From contig CAXBEA010000001.1 of NCBI GenBank assembly GCA_963974645.1, positions 1 through 64,000 of the forward strand: DNA of 64,000 nucleotides, read 5' to 3'. The position numbers were made by a program, and so were the translations under genes. Below are positions 60,517-64,000 of the stretch, piece after piece. Position 1 is the first letter of the stretch; each line of letters starts with the position of its first letter. This stretch comes from Motiliproteus sp963974645 (lineage in GTDB: Bacteria > Pseudomonadota > Gammaproteobacteria > Pseudomonadales > Balneatricaceae). Under the pieces are notes generated by a model, which searched no databases, had not been told where the DNA came from, and was given only the letters and a program-made list of their open reading frames with translations.

Positions 60517-62811
60517 ATGATCCGGTTTTGTTTGGCTTTGGTCAGCGTTTCTTTTTGGCCTGGCCTGCCCGCGCCAGTGTGGATGCTATCCATACCGCTA
60601 CTGGTTTTTCTCTGTAGCAGCAAGCGACGCCTCAGATCGGTACTGCCCATCATCTTTGGGTTGGCGTGGGGGATGGGCTACGGCTACTGGATTCAGGTGC
60701 ACCAACTTCCAGCAAGCTGGCAGGCTGTTGATCTGCTCGCTACCGGTACCGTGGTTGGGCTGCCTGAACTACAGGATGATCGCTGTCGGTTCGATTTGGC
60801 ATTAGAGCAGCTGACTCATGCCACTGCTGCAAAGCGTCCTGCAACACTACCTCGTACCCTGCGCTTGACCTGGTATCGATGTGAAAGTCTGCCGCAGCCG
60901 GCGCAGAGATTGCAGCTCACTGTGCGACTTAAGCGGCCGCAGGGCTTTGTTAATTCTGGCGGGTTTGATTACCCGTTATACCTGCTTAGTCAGGGCATCG
61001 ATGCCAGCGGCTATGTCCGTGCTAGTCGCGCAATCAGTCCGCCGCAGCGGTTGGAAGATGCGGCCATCATTGGACGTATAGATCGCTGGCGACTGGGAGC
61101 GCTTGAGCGGCTACAGCAACAACAGCTATCGAATCAGGGACAGGCGTTGTTAGGTGCTTTGCTGCTCGGTGATAAGCGCGGTCTAGACACGATAATCTGG
61201 AAAACCCTGCGTGATACGGGCACGGCGCATCTTTTTGTAATCAGTGGTTTGCATATCGGCATGCTGGCCAGTCTCTGTTTTGGCGCTGTTTACGCGCTTG
61301 CACGTCTACACCCCCAATGGCGCTGCCGCTACCGTATTGCTGCTGCGGCATTGAGCGCTATCGGGGTATCGGGTGGTTATGCGCTGCTTTCCGGATGGGG
61401 GGTTCCCAGTCAACGCGCTTGGGTGATGGTCTGTGCGGTGATGCTCAGTCTGATTGGGTTTCGTGCGATGACCCCTAGCCAGCGTTTGTGGCTGGCAGCG
61501 ACAGCGGTGTTATTGCTCGATCCGCTTGCCTTCAGGCAACCCGGATTCTGGCTCTCCTTTGCTGCCTGTGCGGTATTGATCTATGCTTTTTCAGGTCACC
61601 TGGGACGGGTGAGTGTTATACGCCAGTTACTCTGGGCGCAGATCGCTATTTTAGTCGGTTTGACCCCTTGGCTGCTGTACCTGTTTCAGCAATGGCCACC
61701 GCTGTCACCCTTGATTAACCTGCTTGCGATACCCCTTGTTAGCCTGTTCTTACCTGCCGCCTTGATTGGATTAGTGCTGCTGATGGTATGGCCCAGTGTG
61801 GGTGAGCCTATGATGTGGGTCTTGGCTCAGCTATTGGATTGGGGATGGCAGGGGCTTGGCTGGACCCAACAGTTACTGTCTCCGCTGCCCACGACAGGCC
61901 CGGTAACTTTATGGGCGGTCATATTGGCGCTGATAGGATCAATGCTGCTGCTGTTACCACGCGCCGCCGCAGGACGCTGGTTAGGATTGCTGCTATGGCT
62001 ACCCATACTGTCTCCGCTGCAAACCACCCCTGATAAAGGGGGATTTCAAGTCACTCTGCTGGACGTTGGCCAGGGGCTTTCGGTGTTGGTTGAGACAGAG
62101 CGGCACCGACTCCTCTATGACGCAGGTCCGAGATACCGGTCTGGATTCAGTGCGGCAGAGGCCGCCATCATCCCATACCTGTCTCGTCAGGGGATTAGAC
62201 GTTTGGATCTGTTGTTGATCAGTCATGCTGACATCGATCATTCGGGCGGTCAGCTGGTGCTGGAATCCGCGTTGCAGCGAGGGCAAACACTGAGCAGTAG
62301 CGATAAAATTCAAGCGGATGTGCTTTGCAGGGCAGGGCAAAGCTGGGTTTGGGACGTGGTTGAATTTCGAATTTTGCACCCGGATAGGGTTCAGGGCGTC
62401 AGTGAGAACAACCGCTCCTGTGTTCTGCAGATCGATAACGGGCACCACCGGGTGTTGCTGACAGGGGACATTGAAGTGGAGGTCGAGCGGATGCTGGTTA
62501 ATCGTTATTCAGAATCATTACAATCAACCACCCTGGTTGCCGCGCATCACGGCAGTCGCAGTTCCACCAGTGAACGTTTTCTTGAGAAGGTGAATCCGCA
62601 ACAAGTATTAATTAGCAGTGGTTGGCTTAACCGCTTTGGCCACCCCCATCCAGACGTTGTAGAAAGAGTGTTGAGACGAGAGATGAAACTGCTCAATACT
62701 GCATCGGCGGGTGCGATTAAACTTCGGATAAGCGCAACTGGCGACTCTCGATTCTCAACCGCAGCTGAGGATCTTTGGGGTTACTGGCACCGCCTAAAGC
62801 AGCACCAGTAG
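60517..62811 (+). CDS. comEC: DNA internalisation-related competence protein ComEC/Rec2
   Basis: 764 aa, start ATG with GGAG 7 nt upstream. Domains in order: N-terminal DUF4131 (about 1-190), the polytopic Competence domain (ALLLGDKRGLDTIIWKTLRDTGTAHLFVISGLHIGMLA, then about 10 helices), and the C-terminal metallo-beta-lactamase domain (LLDVGQGLSVLVET, LLISHADIDHSGG, VLLTGDIE, VAAHHGSRSST). It forms the channel for incoming single-stranded DNA. Complete, so transformation may be possible. Confidence 0.95.
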   Translation: MIRFCLALVSVSFWPGLPAPVWMLSIPLLVFLCSSKRRLRSVLPIIFGLAWGMGYGYWIQVHQLPASWQAVDLLATGTVVGLPELQDDRCRFDLALEQLTHATAAKRPATLPRTLRLTWYRCESLPQPAQRLQLTVRLKRPQGFVNSGGFDYPLYLLSQGIDASGYVRASRAISPPQRLEDAAIIGRIDRWRLGALERLQQQQLSNQGQALLGALLLGDKRGLDTIIWKTLRDTGTAHLFVISGLHIGMLASLCFGAVYALARLHPQWRCRYRIAAAALSAIGVSGGYALLSGWGVPSQRAWVMVCAVMLSLIGFRAMTPSQRLWLAATAVLLLDPLAFRQPGFWLSFAACAVLIYAFSGHLGRVSVIRQLLWAQIAILVGLTPWLLYLFQQWPPLSPLINLLAIPLVSLFLPAALIGLVLLMVWPSVGEPMMWVLAQLLDWGWQGLGWTQQLLSPLPTTGPVTLWAVILALIGSMLLLLPRAAAGRWLGLLLWLPILSPLQTTPDKGGFQVTLLDVGQGLSVLVETERHRLLYDAGPRYRSGFSAAEAAIIPYLSRQGIRRLDLLLISHADIDHSGGQLVLESALQRGQTLSSSDKIQADVLCRAGQSWVWDVVEFRILHPDRVQGVSENNRSCVLQIDNGHHRVLLTGDIEVEVERMLVNRYSESLQSTTLVAAHHGSRSSTSERFLEKVNPQQVLISSGWLNRFGHPHPDVVERVLRREMKLLNTASAGAIKLRISATGDSRFSTAAEDLWGYWHRLKQHQ

Positions 62812-62847
62812 ATTCAATGCCGATCGGTTCATTTTTCAATCAATTTG

Positions 62848-63795
62848 CTAATAATCAGAGCCGATGTCGGTACTGGACAGGCCATTATCTTCCATGATTT
62901 CTCGGAGAAGCTTTAACCCCTCGACCTGTATCTGTCGCACCCGTTCACGCGTTAGCCCAACTTCTTTGCCGACTTCTTCAAGGGTTCCCATATCGTAGCC
63001 ACCTAGGCCGAAACGTCGCTGTAACACCTCCTGGTGTTTACTCGGCAGTTGGGTTAACCAATCATCAAGACGACCTATCAGATTGGTTTTTTGAATCCAG
63101 TCTTCTGGGTTTACGGTCTGAGGATCGGTTAGAAATTCTTGCAACGTGGTATTTTTTTCTGCACCGACCAACAGGTCAATCGATGTGGTCGATTGTTTAA
63201 ACCCCATCACCGCTTTGACTTTGGCAGCGGGTTTGTCGGCCCATTCGGCGATCTCTTCAACAGAGGGGTCGTGGGTCAGGCTCTGGGCGAGTTGCCGTTC
63301 CGCTTTGAGACAGCTGTTAAGTTCTTTAATCACATGCACCGGAAGTCGAATCGTACGGGCTTGATTCATGATACCGCGCTCAACATTTTGCCGGATCCAC
63401 CAAGTGGCATAGGTCGAAAAGCGAAAACCTTTCTCGGGATCAAATTTTTCAACAGCCCGGATCAAGCCAAGATTACCCTCTTCAACAAGATCTAGCAGAG
63501 ACAGACCGCGATGCTGGTAACGTCGTGCAATCTTAACCACCAAACGCAGATTGCTTTCGATCATACGGCGCTTTGCGGTCATATCACCCTGGCGAAAACG
63601 GCGGGTAAGATCGACCTCCTCCTCAGCGGTAAGCAGCTTTGCGATACCGATCTCATTCAGGTACATCTGGGTTGCATCCAGGTTGCCGGCGCTCGGCTTA
63701 CTCCAGTCTGTTCCGGCCCGCTTACCTTTAAGAGGCATCGGCATTCCATCAAAACACTCAATATTATCTGCTCTAATCGCTTCAACTACAGCCAT
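62848..63795 (-). CDS. rpoS: RNA polymerase sigma factor RpoS
   Basis: 315 aa. Sigma region 1.2 (DATQMYLNEIGIAKLLTAEEEVDLTRRFRQGD), region 2 (NLRLVVKIARRYQHRGLSLLDLVEEGNLGLIRAVEKFDPEKGFRFSTYATWWIRQ) and region 4 (GTLEEVGKEVGLTRERVRQIQVEGLKLLRE) all match RpoS. The short region before 1.2 and the ending LSSTDIGSDY fit RpoS rather than RpoD. General stress/stationary-phase sigma factor. nlpD is not visible upstream before the window ends. Confidence 0.95.
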   Translation of the reverse strand: MAVVEAIRADNIECFDGMPMPLKGKRAGTDWSKPSAGNLDATQMYLNEIGIAKLLTAEEEVDLTRRFRQGDMTAKRRMIESNLRLVVKIARRYQHRGLSLLDLVEEGNLGLIRAVEKFDPEKGFRFSTYATWWIRQNVERGIMNQARTIRLPVHVIKELNSCLKAERQLAQSLTHDPSVEEIAEWADKPAAKVKAVMGFKQSTTSIDLLVGAEKNTTLQEFLTDPQTVNPEDWIQKTNLIGRLDDWLTQLPSKHQEVLQRRFGLGGYDMGTLEEVGKEVGLTRERVRQIQVEGLKLLREIMEDNGLSSTDIGSDY

Positions 63796-64000
63796 GGTGC
63801 ACCTTTATATTTATTCTTATACAAAAAGTAAGTGTTTGTAATCAAAATAGAAAGAACGATTCTGATCAGGTAATCCTAGCTATAGATCTGGATAAGGCAA
63901 TGTTGTTTTTGAAAATAATTCAACTTTTATGATGATAAGAGGATTTATATTTAACTCCATAGATTAGGGTTTGTGGCTGATAGGTAGAATGGCCGGGTGG
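63796..64000. promoter_or_regulatory. rpoS upstream region
   Basis: 205 nt of AT-rich sequence before rpoS (AAGGTG ribosome-binding site). No gene or clear promoter resolved. Confidence 0.35.

Noticed and set aside
1..64000. CRISPR arrays, tRNA or rRNA genes, prophage
   Set aside because: No regularly spaced repeats, no tRNA-like cloverleaf or rRNA segments, and no phage structural or integrase genes were seen on reading through.

Overview
The window looks like chromosome of a marine gammaproteobacterium of the Oceanospirillales/Pseudomonadales type. The evidence is its mid-GC coding sequence, rpoS, a single LolC/E-type protein with LolD, the PilZ - lol - DUF2062 - comEC gene order familiar from Pseudomonas, TmcA, RlmG, DusC and an ATP-type PckA. 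No rRNA or tRNA gene was seen. The genus assignment is inference.

Left part (1-26 kb) is catabolic and accessory. An omega-amino-acid:pyruvate aminotransferase with a divergent LysR regulator (0.1-2.6 kb) and a CoA-acylating (methyl)malonate-semialdehyde dehydrogenase (10.2-11.8 kb) could together take beta-alanine to acetyl-CoA. They are separated by about 9 kb holding a YeiH exporter, a REP-like repeat, a broken IS1182-type transposase, a MocR / DJ-1 / PaiB group, and a small array of minus-strand integron-type cassettes with two well-formed attC sites but no integrase. A DctPQM TRAP transporter, a decayed second dctP and a second MocR regulator follow. Next come a LysR regulator, a TctBAC tripartite tricarboxylate-type transporter, and a divergent RidA / FAD amino-acid oxidase / Asp-Glu racemase-like operon that looks like a D-amino-acid or imino-acid utilisation unit.

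Middle part (26-47 kb) holds xthA, glutathione reductase, pta, a thiamine-binding protein, a J-domain/VWA pair and a MetF-like protein. It also holds a tight four-gene operon: a DUF2064 glycosyltransferase, a radical SAM protein, an MTA/MTI-type phosphorylase and a family-2 glycosyltransferase. A membrane TVP38 - disulfide-reductase fusion faces this operon. The set resembles the 'rSAM/selenodomain-associated' (arsenosugar-type) gene sets but has a different radical SAM enzyme and no ArsM, and is the best candidate here for an undescribed pathway. Flavin reductase, enoyl-CoA hydratase, pckA and dusC follow.

Right part (47-64 kb) holds rlmG and a PhnDCE-like ABC transporter with a fused double permease, of the type often labelled putative selenate transporter. 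The 0.9 kb gap before tmcA contains two candidate small RNAs and a pair of inverted DnaA boxes. Then come tmcA, a glycerophosphodiesterase, a five-gene minus-strand operon (PilZ, Tus-like, membrane protein, winged helix, Cys-rich peptide), lolC/E-lolD, DUF2062, comEC and rpoS.

Two features recur at the DNA level. Short perfect tandem duplications (about 11-50 nt) occur both inside and between genes. Palindromic or REP-like elements also recur, including a 303-bp MITE-like element sitting in the T-tract of a terminator.
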